A stretch of 64,000 nt of DNA from JAVEWJ01 sp034004605 (GCA_034004605.1 JAVEWJ010000003.1:1-64000); one strand, 5' to 3'. Numbered from the stretch's first letter, positions 25,741 through 35,435 are shown. The notes: generated from the sequence alone by a model not told the origin. Numbers and translations are program-made.

Positions 25741-28206
25741 TCAAAATTCAAGGCGAATATTTTTGTTTATGGTTTCGAGTATTTTTCGAGTCTTCGCCAT
25801 TTCTCCCAAAATATCGAGTTCATGATCTTTTTCCTCCAAAAATCTTCCATCCCAAAGTGCTTCGTCTAGTTCAAAAAAAGCCTTATAATCGTTCGAATAT
25901 TCATCTACTATCGAAATTAAATCCAAATTTTTGTTCCACCTTCTTAAAAAATCGTAGTAGTATTCTCTTCTTTTTTTCTCAGATAAATTTTTAAATACGA
26001 AATTTATCAAATTGTTGTAGTTTTCGCTTTCATTTGACATAAATTCAAACACTTTTTTTTGCGAAATTTTCGGTGCGTAAGAAAAGGCACTATCGGCATC
26101 AAAAAAGAACATTCTCCACTTTTTGTCTTTTTCGTCTTTATAAAGGCAATAGTTGTGGGTTAGAGAATCGTTGGCTGAGGCAATGTAGGCAAACATAGCA
26201 TAGTCAAAAATATTTTTGGTATCAATTTCGTTTAGTATGTCTGTGTCGTTTAATTCCAGGGCCTTAATTAATCCGAGTAATTTTTCCGCATCTTTATCGG
26301 TTTTATAATCATACAAATCGAGTGTAGCTTGGTCGTTTAAATTATATTTTAAATTCGCCAAAAGCTCACTGGATTTATTTTTTGTCTTTATATATGTGTC
26401 GGTATCGATTTTCCTTTGATTAAAGAATTCTTTTTTTATGTCTTCCGTAATTTGATAAAAGCCTAATTCCATTCCGTTTATTGAAACAGTGGATTCAAAT
26501 GATTTCGGGGATAAGTATCCTAGGAGTTCGAATGCCCTGTATACAAGTTTTTCTTTGATTCTACTTTCATCGCTTATTTGGCTTCTTAAAATTAATTCAT
26601 CCGAGCCGTTTAAAAAACTGTCGCCTTTGAAATTAAAATTTTCTTTTAAATCTTTGAAAAATTCTAAGGTGTAAGAGGATTTCAGATAGCCACGGCCGGC
26701 GTTTCCTCGTGTCTTAATCAATGCAGATACTTTTAGGGATTTTCCGTCCGGATATGAAATATCCACCCATGCGGGGTATCTTGTGTTTCTTGTGCGATTT
26801 ATGAATAGTGAGATAAAATCTTTAGGTTCCAAAAAAATATCCAAATCGACCACTTTTTTCGAAAAAATTTTCGTTGTTGAAACTTCATTTGGATATAAAT
26901 TCGGGTCTTCTAATTTTGTATAATTGAATCTTTCAAGATCTGAAAAACTTTCATCATCAAGTCTAAATTTAAAATGCCTGTATTTAGAATCGGAAAAAAT
27001 TAAGAGCAAATCCCCTTCCAGTTTTTCGGGATTATCATCTTTATAACGAAAATATGAATTTTGAATGTCTTTTGGGTCTGTGTCCTGTAACGAGAAAATG
27101 AATTCAAATAAGCCCGGGGAAACAAGTCTATAGAAATATAAGTCATTCCCGTTTTTTGTTTGAATTGTAATTTCCGAAGAGTCGGTAATTTCTTCAATTG
27201 TCGCAGGAGAAATATCAAGTTCCTCTTTCGCTTTGCATTTTGACTTTTTTTGAATGAATATTTTCGATTCAAGATTGAAATCGTCCGTTGAATTGTAGTC
27301 TTTGAGAATTTTCCCGCTTTTGTAATCGAAAAATCTATCTCTGATTTTATTCGCTTCGGATTTATATATCACTCTATTGGGCCATAAATCGCTATGTGTA
27401 GGGTTAATAATTACTCCTTGAAATATCGCTTCCGCGATTAAAGGAAACGCTCCGTTGTATACCGTCATGAGCTCAAATTGCTTCATATCAAGGTTTTGAA
27501 TGGAATAATAATATTTATTCATATCGAAAATCACGAATAAATATTTGAGAAAACCCAGTAAATTCACTCCGCTTTCGGGGTAAAAAAAGCCTGAAATTCC
27601 TTGAACTATGGACCTTGATTTTGCAAAACAAATTTCTCCACTGAACGGGTGTGAAGTTTTTACATCATAAAAACAATTGTCTGCGTAAATATCAAAATTT
27701 TCGTTTGGGAATCTAGTTTTTAGCAGATCTGAAAGAGCCTTCGCTCTTGTGTAAAATTCGTATTTTTGAGCGTTTTGGATTTGAGGATAAAATTTTAAGT
27801 TTTTATAAACGAATTTAGGGGTGTTTTTGGAAAAACATATTTCTATTTCGTTTATTTTCTCGCAATTATAAGCATCTTCTTCGAAAGAAATTTCAGGTGT
27901 GTTTTTAAATAGTTGGAATGCTAAATTCCCAGTTTTAAGTTCAGTCAAATACCATATATTTTCATTGTTGCGGATATCGTAATTATTCTTGTATTCGATT
28001 GAGAAAAGGCCGTTTTCATCCTCAAAATAATTATAGACAGCGTTTTCGTATTTTAAGTCTTCTAAGGTTGTTTCCGGAATTGTGTCATTTAATTGATAGT
28101 TTGCAAAAACGGAAAAAACCGAAATAAAAAAAGATAAGACCGTAAGCGCAAAAAAAATTTTGAATATCAGGTATCTTCTGTGTTGAGTTTTAAAATTTGT
28201 TTCCAT
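25741..28206 (-). CDS. CotH kinase family protein, membrane-anchored
   Basis: 821 aa. One N-terminal helix (about residues 15-34) anchors or exports the protein. The first half (about 40-430) is unrecognised. The second half (about 450-800) matches the CotH family: a membrane-proximal ALIKTRGNAGRGYLKSSYTLEF, a LRSQISDESRIKEKLVYRAFELLG block, the Gly-rich GFYQITEDI, and the kinase-like NDSLTHNYCLYKD with MFFFDADSAF supplying Asp residues. Bacterial CotH is an atypical protein kinase. It is the last gene of an operon with VTC and DUF4956 genes and overlaps the VTC gene by 40 nt. Confidence 0.88.
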   Translation of the reverse strand: METNFKTQHRRYLIFKIFFALTVLSFFISVFSVFANYQLNDTIPETTLEDLKYENAVYNYFEDENGLFSIEYKNNYDIRNNENIWYLTELKTGNLAFQLFKNTPEISFEEDAYNCEKINEIEICFSKNTPKFVYKNLKFYPQIQNAQKYEFYTRAKALSDLLKTRFPNENFDIYADNCFYDVKTSHPFSGEICFAKSRSIVQGISGFFYPESGVNLLGFLKYLFVIFDMNKYYYSIQNLDMKQFELMTVYNGAFPLIAEAIFQGVIINPTHSDLWPNRVIYKSEANKIRDRFFDYKSGKILKDYNSTDDFNLESKIFIQKKSKCKAKEELDISPATIEEITDSSEITIQTKNGNDLYFYRLVSPGLFEFIFSLQDTDPKDIQNSYFRYKDDNPEKLEGDLLLIFSDSKYRHFKFRLDDESFSDLERFNYTKLEDPNLYPNEVSTTKIFSKKVVDLDIFLEPKDFISLFINRTRNTRYPAWVDISYPDGKSLKVSALIKTRGNAGRGYLKSSYTLEFFKDLKENFNFKGDSFLNGSDELILRSQISDESRIKEKLVYRAFELLGYLSPKSFESTVSINGMELGFYQITEDIKKEFFNQRKIDTDTYIKTKNKSSELLANLKYNLNDQATLDLYDYKTDKDAEKLLGLIKALELNDTDILNEIDTKNIFDYAMFAYIASANDSLTHNYCLYKDEKDKKWRMFFFDADSAFSYAPKISQKKVFEFMSNESENYNNLINFVFKNLSEKKRREYYYDFLRRWNKNLDLISIVDEYSNDYKAFFELDEALWDGRFLEEKDHELDILGEMAKTRKILETINKNIRLEF

Positions 28207-28937
28207 TTATTACTTTTGAAATCCTGATTTAGTGCGCAAAGCGAAATACAATATTTGGAGAAATTCGTTTGTCTTATTTTAAAGTTTTTCTTTAAAAATT
28301 GCATTATGTTTTTTGGAGTATTTAAATCTTTAATTTCCATAATGAAATATTCTTGAAACAATTCGACTTTTTTTCCGTTTTTAAACTGGGCGGACAAGTC
28401 TAAATCGAAAGTAATTCTTGTTTTTAAGTCTTTGGAAACAAGAAAAATTCTTTTGTAGGTTGTGGTAATTTTTCTCGAAATTTCTTCTTTTTTTATCCTA
28501 AATTTTTCCAGGATTTTTAATGTTTTTTCATTGTCAAAAATTAAAATTTCTTCGGTTTTTTCACTTATCTCAAATCTTTCTTTTTCAGTAAAAACGCCTT
28601 TAATTTTTTGTTTAAATTCCATGAAGTTTTTTTTATCTCCCGACTCATATTTTCTTACACGAACTTTCAACCTATTTGGTTTACCACAGCGGTGCTTATT
28701 GAAAAACACATAGTCGTCAGTATCAAAATAATCGTTTTTATATGAAAATAAAATTCCGTCACTGTGGGTACTTAGGGTGAAATTTTGAGATAAAAATTCG
28801 GCGATTTTTGGCACAAATTCTCTTTTGACCAAGAACTTAAATTCTCTCCTTTTTTTCATTAAAGGATCCTTATTTCTTATCATTTCAGATATATGGATTT
28901 TTTCGAAATTTTGAAAAATTTCTTCAATCAAGTACAT
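28167..28937 (-). CDS. VTC domain protein (polyphosphate polymerase-like)
   Basis: 256 aa, VTC/triphosphate-tunnel fold. Typical basic and acidic tunnel residues occur in KKRREFKFLVKREF (about 28-41), NDYFDTDDYVFFNKH, RLKVRVRKY and FMEFKQKIKG. C-terminal segments ITFDLDLSAQF and YFIMEIKDL supply further tunnel strands. In yeast VTC4 this domain makes polyphosphate; the bacterial role, usually beside DUF4956 and CotH genes, is not settled. The start at 28937 overlaps DUF4956 by 14 nt. ATG 28859, just before the domain, is an alternative. Confidence 0.85.
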   Translation of the reverse strand: MYLIEEIFQNFEKIHISEMIRNKDPLMKKRREFKFLVKREFVPKIAEFLSQNFTLSTHSDGILFSYKNDYFDTDDYVFFNKHRCGKPNRLKVRVRKYESGDKKNFMEFKQKIKGVFTEKERFEISEKTEEILIFDNEKTLKILEKFRIKKEEISRKITTTYKRIFLVSKDLKTRITFDLDLSAQFKNGKKVELFQEYFIMEIKDLNTPKNIMQFLKKNFKIRQTNFSKYCISLCALNQDFKSNKWKQILKLNTEDT

Positions 28938-29487
28938 AAAGAATATTTACCGTTACGGTATCTTTCAAGTGGTCAATCTTCGAAATGTGTGCGTAAATCG
29001 GCAAAATTCCATGATCTTTTTTTACTCTTTCTTTTATCTTTGTCATGCTGTGTTTTTCTTCGAAATTGAGGTCATCAAAAACGATTTTCATCGAAGTGAT
29101 TCTTTTTTTAAAAATCATGCCTGAATAAAGAGCAAAAAGGACCAACGATGAAAGTGTGTCCACTATCAAAACCGTGTAAATGTCGATTATTGATGCGTTT
29201 AAAAGACCGAGTGAAATCGCGTAAAAAATAAGACCTATATCGGTGAGATTTTCGGGTGTTGATCTTAGTCGAATAAGGCTTAATATACCAAGAAGACCTA
29301 TGCCAAGACCAATATTATTTTCGAAAGAAACGAAATAAACTATAAAAAACACAAGTACGCTGAAAATAACTGTTGAAGAAGCGATATCTCTTTTCAGGTT
29401 GTATTTGTAATAGAAAATTGCGCTTAAAACAGAAAAAAACAATGTGGCAAACAAGGGTAGCAAAAAGGGGAAATATTGATTAATCAT
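28924..29487 (-). CDS. DUF4956 membrane protein
   Basis: 187 aa with about four helices (residues 5-125) and a cytoplasmic C-terminal domain (about 130-187). The segment GLLGILSLIRLRSTPENLTDIGLIFYAI is characteristic of DUF4956 (first and last parts quoted; it lies in helices 3-4). The family regularly stands beside VTC and CotH genes, as here. First gene of that operon. ATG 29487 is used because the TTG at 29514 falls inside the pnp terminator stem. Confidence 0.85.
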   Translation of the reverse strand: MINQYFPFLLPLFATLFFSVLSAIFYYKYNLKRDIASSTVIFSVLVFFIVYFVSFENNIGLGIGLLGILSLIRLRSTPENLTDIGLIFYAISLGLLNASIIDIYTVLIVDTLSSLVLFALYSGMIFKKRITSMKIVFDDLNFEEKHSMTKIKERVKKDHGILPIYAHISKIDHLKDTVTVNILYVLD

Positions 29488-29503
29488 TTTGAGAAAAATT
29501 AAG

Positions 29504-29529
29504 GCGGTCGCCAATAAATTGGCGACCGC
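29504..29529 (-). terminator. Terminator of pnp
   Basis: Minus-strand stem GCGGTCGCCAA/TTGGCGACCGC (11 bp, 4-nt loop), followed by CTTAATTTTTC. It lies between pnp and the DUF4956 operon. Confidence 0.85.
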
Positions 29530-29536
29530 ATAACAT

Positions 29537-31765
29537 TTATACGATTTTTCTTACCGAATGTGTGCCCTCTACTCGTTCTCCGAGGGTTTTATAGTCCGGT
29601 TTTTCTTTTGCGTCAGGCGGAAGTGTCGGGTCTGTAGGGACAACTTTTGAGTCTGTTACAGGTTTTCCGTTTAAAGATTCCACTTTCATCAAATTAAATC
29701 TTCCGAGGTCATCTATTTCATATAGTTTTACGGTGATCTTGTCGCCAAGTTTTACCACATCTTCCACTTTTCTAACTCTCTGTTTTGATAGTTTTGAAAT
29801 GTGAACAAGTCCATCTTTGCCCGGTGCAAATTCGACCATCGCTCCGAAATCAAGTATTTTTACGACTTTTCCTTCCATAATATCCCCCACTTTCGGTTCG
29901 TATGTGAGCTTTTTGATCCATTCTACAGCCTTATCTCCATTTTCCTGGCTTGGGGCTGTGATTTGAACAAGACCCGAATCCTCAATATCGATTTCAACAC
30001 CGCATTCCGCAATAATCTTATTAATCATTTCGCCACCTTTTCCAATAACTACCTTAATAAAGTCCGGCTTGATCATCATGCTCATAATCATCGGAGCGTA
30101 TTTCGAAAGCTCTTTTCTTGGGCTTGGAATAGCCTCAAGCATCTTTCCCATAATCTCCATTCGTCCTTTTTTGGCTTGCATAAGAGCCTCTCTCATAAGA
30201 TCAACGGAAAGTCCCTTAATCTTTATGTCCATTTGAAGAGCGGTAATGCCATCCTCGGTACCTGCGACTTTGAAGTCCATATCGCCACCGAAATCTTCAA
30301 GGCCCTGAATATCGCTTAAAATCCTATATTTCGAAGGATTCTCCTTGTCCACCATAAGACCCATTGCGATTGCTGCAACCGGTTTCTTAATAGGTACACC
30401 GGCCGCCATAAGCGAAAGTGTAGAGCCGCAAACGGAAGCCATTGAGCTTGAACCGTTACATTTTAGAATTTCCGAAACGAGCCATAATGTGTATGGGAAT
30501 TCTTCTTTTGTAGGCAGAACGGGAAGAAGAGCTCTTTCCGCCAAATCTCCGTGGCCGATATCCCTTCTGGATGGGCCGCGAAGTGGCTTGATCTCGCCTA
30601 CAGCATATGGAGGAAATCTGTAGTGGTGGAAATATCTTCTTGTGTCATCTTCGTCCATTGTCTCAACAATAAGGGCATCGCCCGGGCCTCCAAGTGTTGT
30701 GATTGTGAGGGCAGTTGTTTCGCCTCTTTGGAACATTGCAGAACCATGAACTCTTGGAAGAACATCGAGTTGAACTGAAATTGGTCTAATCTCATCAACT
30801 TTCCTTCCATCGACTCTTTCACCTTTTTCGAGAATATTTCTTCTCATGTTTTCCTCGAATTTCGAATTCAAAATCATCTTTAAATCGCCTTCTGTGAAAA
30901 GTTCTTCTTCAATTTGTTTAGCGTATTTCTCAATAATTGAATCTTCAAGGGCGTGAAGACGTTTCTTTACATCCATTTTCGTTACACCTTTAATTTCGTT
31001 TAGCATTTCAAGAGTAACGCTTTCTTCAATTGCCTTTTTAGCTTCTTCGTTTTTTTCCGTGATGGAAGGAACGATTTTTTCAATCTCCATTTCTTTGATG
31101 AAATCCAATTGAAGTTGGCAAATCTTTTTTATTTGTTCGTGAGCCAAAGAAAGAGCCTCAAGCATTTGATCCTCTGTGATTTCGGAAGCGGCACATTCCA
31201 CCATTGTAATCGCGTCAATTGTTCCTGCGACAGTAAGGTTTAGTCTTCCGTTTTTCACTTCGTCATCTGTAGGATTTATTATTAATTTTTCATCCTTAAA
31301 TCCCATTTTTACGGCACCGATCGGACCTTCAAAAGGTGCTCCGGAAAGAAGCATAGCCATTGAAGCTGCATTTATAGCGGTCGTAGCAGGGTCGCAATCT
31401 TTTTCTACCGATAAAGCGGTACAAATAAGCTGAACTTCGTTTGTTGTTCCTTTTGGGAATAATGGTCTAATCGGACGATCAATTAATCTTGAAGTGAGAA
31501 CGGCCTTTTCAGAAGGGCGACCTTCTCGTTTTACAAATCTTGATCCTTTGATTTTACCGCTTGCATACATGTTTTCTTCGAAATCAACAGTAAGAGGGAA
31601 AAAATCCTGGCCCTCTTTGCCTTTTTCACTCATCAATGCGTTTGCCATAATAATCGTATCGCCATAAGAAACAGTAGCGTAGCCGTTTGCGTAGGTAATA
31701 AGCGGGGTATTTGAAATTTTGAACTCTTTCCCCATGAGTTCCATTTGAAGCGTTTTTGCTTGCAT
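29537..31765 (-). CDS. pnp: Polyribonucleotide nucleotidyltransferase (PNPase)
   Basis: 742 aa phosphorolytic 3'-5' exoribonuclease of the RNA degradosome type. Layout in order: RNase PH 1 (about 10-140; RPSEKAVLTSRLIDRPIRPLF), helical linker, RNase PH 2 (about 305-540; FQRGETTALTITTLGGP, SDIQGLEDFGGDMDFKVAGT), KH domain (about 555-615; VIGKGGEMINKI) and S1 domain (about 620-690; GKVVKILDFGAMVEF). Length is normal. It follows rpsO on the same strand, the arrangement common in bacteria. Confidence 0.97.
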   Translation of the reverse strand: MQAKTLQMELMGKEFKISNTPLITYANGYATVSYGDTIIMANALMSEKGKEGQDFFPLTVDFEENMYASGKIKGSRFVKREGRPSEKAVLTSRLIDRPIRPLFPKGTTNEVQLICTALSVEKDCDPATTAINAASMAMLLSGAPFEGPIGAVKMGFKDEKLIINPTDDEVKNGRLNLTVAGTIDAITMVECAASEITEDQMLEALSLAHEQIKKICQLQLDFIKEMEIEKIVPSITEKNEEAKKAIEESVTLEMLNEIKGVTKMDVKKRLHALEDSIIEKYAKQIEEELFTEGDLKMILNSKFEENMRRNILEKGERVDGRKVDEIRPISVQLDVLPRVHGSAMFQRGETTALTITTLGGPGDALIVETMDEDDTRRYFHHYRFPPYAVGEIKPLRGPSRRDIGHGDLAERALLPVLPTKEEFPYTLWLVSEILKCNGSSSMASVCGSTLSLMAAGVPIKKPVAAIAMGLMVDKENPSKYRILSDIQGLEDFGGDMDFKVAGTEDGITALQMDIKIKGLSVDLMREALMQAKKGRMEIMGKMLEAIPSPRKELSKYAPMIMSMMIKPDFIKVVIGKGGEMINKIIAECGVEIDIEDSGLVQITAPSQENGDKAVEWIKKLTYEPKVGDIMEGKVVKILDFGAMVEFAPGKDGLVHISKLSKQRVRKVEDVVKLGDKITVKLYEIDDLGRFNLMKVESLNGKPVTDSKVVPTDPTLPPDAKEKPDYKTLGERVEGTHSVRKIV

Positions 31766-31793
31766 ATATTGTTTTGTTATTGTTTAAATTCGT

Positions 31794-31816
31794 TAAAAAA
31801 ACCAAATTGTTTGGTT
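31794..31816 (-). terminator. Hairpin between rpsO and pnp
   Basis: Minus-strand stem AACCAAA/TTTGGTT (7 bp, 3-nt loop) followed by TTTTT. A weak terminator or attenuator, or a processing site between rpsO and pnp. Confidence 0.5.
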
Positions 31817-31944
31817 CTTTTGAGTTATTTTTTGAAATAAATTTTTGTTTTAGAATAGAAGACAAGCTCAAAAGAATTGCAAATTCTAATTCTCTCAAAG
31901 TTTGCCTTCTGCAGTAAGTGCCTGATTTTCAAATTTCGTTTAAA

Positions 31945-32214
31945 TTATTTACGAAGTTTTAAGTCGTCTACGATTTTATCGTATTCGTCTTTTTTGTGAT
32001 ATTTCAAATAATTCAAATTTTTTCTTCTTTTACCTACCAATTTAAGAAGGCCTTTTCTTGAGTGAACATCCTTAGGATGGCTTTCCAAATGGCCGGTCAA
32101 CAAATTAATCCTGTCAGTAAGAATGGCTACTTGCACTTGAGCGGAACCCGTATCTTTAGCATGTGTTCCGTATTTTTGCATTACTTCTTTTTTTTGTTCT
32201 CTCTTTGTTGGCAT
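31945..32214 (-). CDS. rpsO: Small ribosomal subunit protein uS15
   Basis: 89 aa, the normal length. It has the family core TGSAQVQVAILTDRINLLTGHL, DVHSRKGLLKLVGKRRKNLNYLK. The start at ATG 32214 gives the usual MPTKREQKKE beginning; the frame is open further upstream but that extension is not part of S15. It is a primary 16S-binding protein that stabilises the platform. Upstream of pnp. Confidence 0.96.
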   Translation of the reverse strand: MPTKREQKKEVMQKYGTHAKDTGSAQVQVAILTDRINLLTGHLESHPKDVHSRKGLLKLVGKRRKNLNYLKYHKKDEYDKIVDDLKLRK

Positions 32215-32287
32215 GATTATTTGGATTAGCTTGTTTTTTACGAAATTGATTTTACTCCAGGTAAAGCACTGAATCAAGCGAAAAATT

Positions 32288-33220
32288 CTATATCCATTTT
32301 TTCCATCTGAAAAATGTGATCATTAGAAGAGCTAAAAATACGAATCCAAGACTTATTACAAGTGTTGAAAGCGGATGCTCCGCCAGTGGAAGACCCTTTA
32401 CGTTCATGCCATAAAAACCTGTAATCAGAGTCATCGGCATAATCAAAACCGAAAAAATCGTAAGCATTTTGATAGTATTGTTCGTATTGTGAGAAGTAAG
32501 AGATTCGTTTGTTTCAAAAAGGGAAACCAAAATTTCGTTCATGTTTTCAAGATTATTCCAAATTTTTTCCACCTTATCGACGATATCGTCAAAATAGACT
32601 TCAAGGCCTTCACCATCGTATTTTCTGCTTTTATGATCCAATTCCACCACCAGGGTTCTTTCCGGAAGAATAATTCTTCTAAAGTTGATTATGTCTTTTT
32701 TTAGAGCCAATATATCTTTCAACTTGTCGGTCGAGGAGGAGTTGTCGAATATCTCATGTTCAAGTTCAAAAAGATCTTCTTGCATATCATCCAATAGAGG
32801 TAAAACAGATTCAAAGAGGCCATCTATTATCATGTATAAGAGATAAGATGGTGATCCTCCCATGTGATTTGCCTTGAGTTTTTTGTTTGTTTTGAGTCTT
32901 TTTTCCAAGTTCAAAATGTGCTTGTCGTTATCATGAATAGTAATCACAAAATTTTTACCAAGAAAAAAATATATCTGAGATTTTTCAATTTCTTTTTCGG
33001 AATTCTTTCTAATTGGAATATTGAGAACTGAAAAAAGATAATTGGGATATTCGTCGATTTTCGACCTTTGCGCTTTAGAAAGACAATCCTCTATATCAAG
33101 TTTGTGAAACTTATAATTTTTTTTCAAATGATTCAAGGCGTCAGGAGTGGGATCGTTTAAAACAATCCATTTTAGGTCATTTGTATCCGATTCGATTGTA
33201 TATTTTTTGAATAATCTCAT
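32288..33220 (-). CDS. corA: CorA-like Mg2+/Co2+ transporter
   Basis: 310 aa. A large cytoplasmic N-terminal domain (about residues 1-245) is followed by two C-terminal helices with the pore signature YGMNV between them (about 268-272). Forms pentameric channels for divalent cations in the family. ATG 33220 is preferred over ATG 33238 because a TATAAT on the minus strand (33247-33242) would start transcription near 33235. Divergent from the membrane protein at 33314. Confidence 0.92.
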   Translation of the reverse strand: MRLFKKYTIESDTNDLKWIVLNDPTPDALNHLKKNYKFHKLDIEDCLSKAQRSKIDEYPNYLFSVLNIPIRKNSEKEIEKSQIYFFLGKNFVITIHDNDKHILNLEKRLKTNKKLKANHMGGSPSYLLYMIIDGLFESVLPLLDDMQEDLFELEHEIFDNSSSTDKLKDILALKKDIINFRRIILPERTLVVELDHKSRKYDGEGLEVYFDDIVDKVEKIWNNLENMNEILVSLFETNESLTSHNTNNTIKMLTIFSVLIMPMTLITGFYGMNVKGLPLAEHPLSTLVISLGFVFLALLMITFFRWKKWI

Positions 33221-33278
33221 TCGACAAATTAGTATCATTTAATTATACCACTTTTGAAAGCCTTTTTTAAGCTAAAAA

Positions 33279-33306
33279 TTGACATTTTTCGATTGCCTTA
33301 TAAAAT
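33279..33306 (+). promoter_or_regulatory. Putative promoter giving a leaderless transcript
   Basis: TTGACA (33279-33284), 16-nt spacer, TAAAAT (33301-33306). The expected start site falls at or one base before ATG 33314. Confidence 0.5.
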
Positions 33307-33313
33307 TTACCGT

Positions 33314-34273
33314 ATGAATTACAAAAAATTAATTGCACAAGCATGGGAAAGTACCCAATATGAAAAGGGTCTGATTATGTGGTATGGCTTTGTTCCTTCG
33401 ATTTTAACAACGACTTTCGGTTTTATTTATATCGCTTATCAGTTCATGGCTTTCAAAAAATCGCATTTATTCGATAATGCGGATGAAAGTTTTTTGACTG
33501 AGATGTTTAAATTTATTTTATCTTTTTTCGGTGAACATTTTTCATTGATAATTCCCGCTCTTATTATCGGCGCGGTTTTTACCGTTTTTTATCTTCTTTA
33601 TCCGACTTTGGCTACTGCAAGCGCAGTGCAAGCCATCGCCAGAAGAAAAAACGGACAAAGCTCTGGACCCGGTGTGGGGCTTAAATACGGAGTTCGCGCA
33701 TTTCTTCCGCTTTTTGAATATCACATGATTATTAAAACATTTTCATTTTTCGCCATTCTCATAGAAATAGCTTTTGCTCTTAGAAATTTACCACTTGCCC
33801 TTTTTGAACTGCTTCTTCCGGTTCTTATTCTCGTTCTTATTATCGGCCTTGCACTTACTCTTTTCCTTACTTTTACCGATTTTTTCATAATAATAGACAA
33901 GGCGAATATTGTTGAATCAATGAAGAAATCGACCCTACTTGTATGGATGAACTGGAGACAGACTCTACTTATTTCTATACTTATGATGATTATCGGTGTT
34001 CGAATCGTGATTCAAGCGCTTATGGTTTTTATTATCCCTATGCTGATTATGGGGGCGACGGCTTATATGACCACAGTGATTGTGCCCGGTATTAGTATCG
34101 CTTTGGGAGTCATTTCCGGTCTTATCGTGCTTATGATTGCGGCGTATTTAAACGGTATAGTTGATATTTTTTCATATACCGTTTGGACATATTCCTTTTT
34201 GGAACTTACATCGGAAAAAGAACTTTCCCCCAGGGAAAGTATGGAAAATGGAGCGAAAGTCGGTGAAGTGTAA
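33314..34273 (+). CDS. Multi-helix membrane protein
   Basis: 319 aa with about six hydrophobic helices. Visible blocks are EKGLIMWYGFVPSILTTT, PTLATASAVQAIARRKNGQSSGPGVGLKYG (a basic Gly-rich loop between helices 2 and 3, quoted as first and last parts of one region) and ANIVESMKKSTLLVWMNWRQTLL. It resembles the uncharacterised integral membrane families related to DUF975/glycerophosphoryl-diester membrane domains, but I cannot assign one. ATG 33314 is chosen over a TTG at 33254, which precedes the promoter. Converges with DUF3307. Confidence 0.72.
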   Translation: MNYKKLIAQAWESTQYEKGLIMWYGFVPSILTTTFGFIYIAYQFMAFKKSHLFDNADESFLTEMFKFILSFFGEHFSLIIPALIIGAVFTVFYLLYPTLATASAVQAIARRKNGQSSGPGVGLKYGVRAFLPLFEYHMIIKTFSFFAILIEIAFALRNLPLALFELLLPVLILVLIIGLALTLFLTFTDFFIIIDKANIVESMKKSTLLVWMNWRQTLLISILMMIIGVRIVIQALMVFIIPMLIMGATAYMTTVIVPGISIALGVISGLIVLMIAAYLNGIVDIFSYTVWTYSFLELTSEKELSPRESMENGAKVGEV

Positions 34274-34277
34274 AGAA

Positions 34278-34829
34278 TTATGGCAAGAGCAAGATAAAAA
34301 GCCTGTAGAGAAGGAATATGAAAATCAATATAAAAACCCTCATTTTCAGGGCTTTTTTGTTGTCTTTAGGTTTTATTTTTTTTCCTGTTTCAATTGATTT
34401 TTGCATTTTGAAAATCTCGACTCCTTGGGTGATTATTATGAGTGCCGATGTAAAAATGCAAAATTCCGCAAGTCTTTCGGCTTGTGGTCTTATGAAGGCA
34501 TTTAAATAAAGAGAGGCAATAAAAATTACGATTATGTGTAAAAATTGATCGAATAAAAAAGAAAAAACTCTTTTTTTTCTGTGTTTTTCATATTCGATTT
34601 TCGCCTTATCGATGAAAAAATGCATAAGAGAAACAAAAACAACCGAAGTCAAAATTTGTGTTTCAAATCCTCTGAAAACTGAGAATAACAAGAAATATGC
34701 CAGCGAAAAATGAATAACTATATGAATAAATATGCCAAACAGACTTTTTTTCTTGAGCTTTACAAGATCATAAGTCTGAAGCACAAAATCCCCTACCAGA
34801 TGAGAAAAAAACAACAAAAGAAAATTCAT
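34278..34829 (-). CDS. DUF3307 membrane protein
   Basis: 183 aa, about four helices. The N-terminus has the DUF3307 pattern HLVGDFVLQTYDLVKLK with GIFIHIVIH, then HFFIDKAKI and FLFDQFLHI, a series of His/Asp residues at helix ends typical of the family. Function unknown. It starts 2 bp after the cyclic-nucleotide-binding gene and is co-transcribed with it. Confidence 0.83.
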   Translation of the reverse strand: MNFLLLFFSHLVGDFVLQTYDLVKLKKKSLFGIFIHIVIHFSLAYFLLFSVFRGFETQILTSVVFVSLMHFFIDKAKIEYEKHRKKRVFSFLFDQFLHIIVIFIASLYLNAFIRPQAERLAEFCIFTSALIIITQGVEIFKMQKSIETGKKIKPKDNKKALKMRVFILIFIFLLYRLFILLLP

Positions 34830-34831
34830 TT

Positions 34832-35284
34832 TTATTTGTTTGTAAAGTTTTCGTCCGTTCTTTTTACGACCGTTGCACTTATTTGCTCAGCCATTGTTTG
34901 GTTTGAATCGAGGAGCTTTTTGAAATCGTCTCTGCTTAAAATGAAAATTTCACTGTCTAACAATGTCTTTGCTGAGGCGTTTCTTTTTTCCTCAGTGACA
35001 AGCGCCATTTCTCCGAAGAAGCCGTTGTCATTGATTTGAGCAACTTTTTTCGGTTCTTCGTCTTCGTTTATTGCCGGATGAAATATTTCGACAGCGCCTG
35101 TTTTTATAATATACAGGGCGTCTCCCATTTCTCCCTCCGCAAAAAGTTCATAATCTTTCGGATAATACATAAGAATTATCCTTTCAAGAATGTCTCTGTG
35201 TTCTTGTTCGTTTAAGCCCTGAAACAAAGGAATTTTATGAAGAATCGGAAGTAAAATCTTAATATCAGCTTCATTAATAGGCAT
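34832..35284 (-). CDS. Cyclic nucleotide-binding domain protein
   Basis: 150 aa, a stand-alone CAP/CNB fold without an HTH. The phosphate-binding cassette is FFGEMALVTEEKRNASAKT (about residues 87-105) with the conserved Gly-Glu and Arg, which favours real cAMP/cGMP binding. The N-terminus has PLFQGLNEQEHRDIL, the usual lead helix. Cytoplasmic. Operon with the DUF3307 membrane protein, so it may control it. A class III cyclase at 45852-47924 could make the ligand. Confidence 0.88.
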   Translation of the reverse strand: MPINEADIKILLPILHKIPLFQGLNEQEHRDILERIILMYYPKDYELFAEGEMGDALYIIKTGAVEIFHPAINEDEEPKKVAQINDNGFFGEMALVTEEKRNASAKTLLDSEIFILSRDDFKKLLDSNQTMAEQISATVVKRTDENFTNK

Positions 35285-35383
35285 TTTTTGTTTTTGTTAT
35301 AAGTTATCTTCGTATTTTAGCACAAATCTTCGGTCAATTTCAATCTGCAAGCCTAAATATCTACTTTTTACTCTATTTTGTAT

Positions 35384-35412
35384 TTGACATTGTCTTATTT
35401 TTATGTCATAAT
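35384..35412 (+). promoter_or_regulatory. sigma70 promoter of PAS protein
   Basis: TTGACA (35384-35389), 17-nt spacer, CATAAT (35407-35412). Leader about 17 nt, no SD. Confidence 0.75.
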
Positions 35413-35435
35413 TTAATGTAAAAATCAAAATAAAT

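Noticed and set aside
30345..30623. Plus-strand open frames inside pnp (several)
   Set aside because: Shadows of the PNPase gene; no signals of their own.
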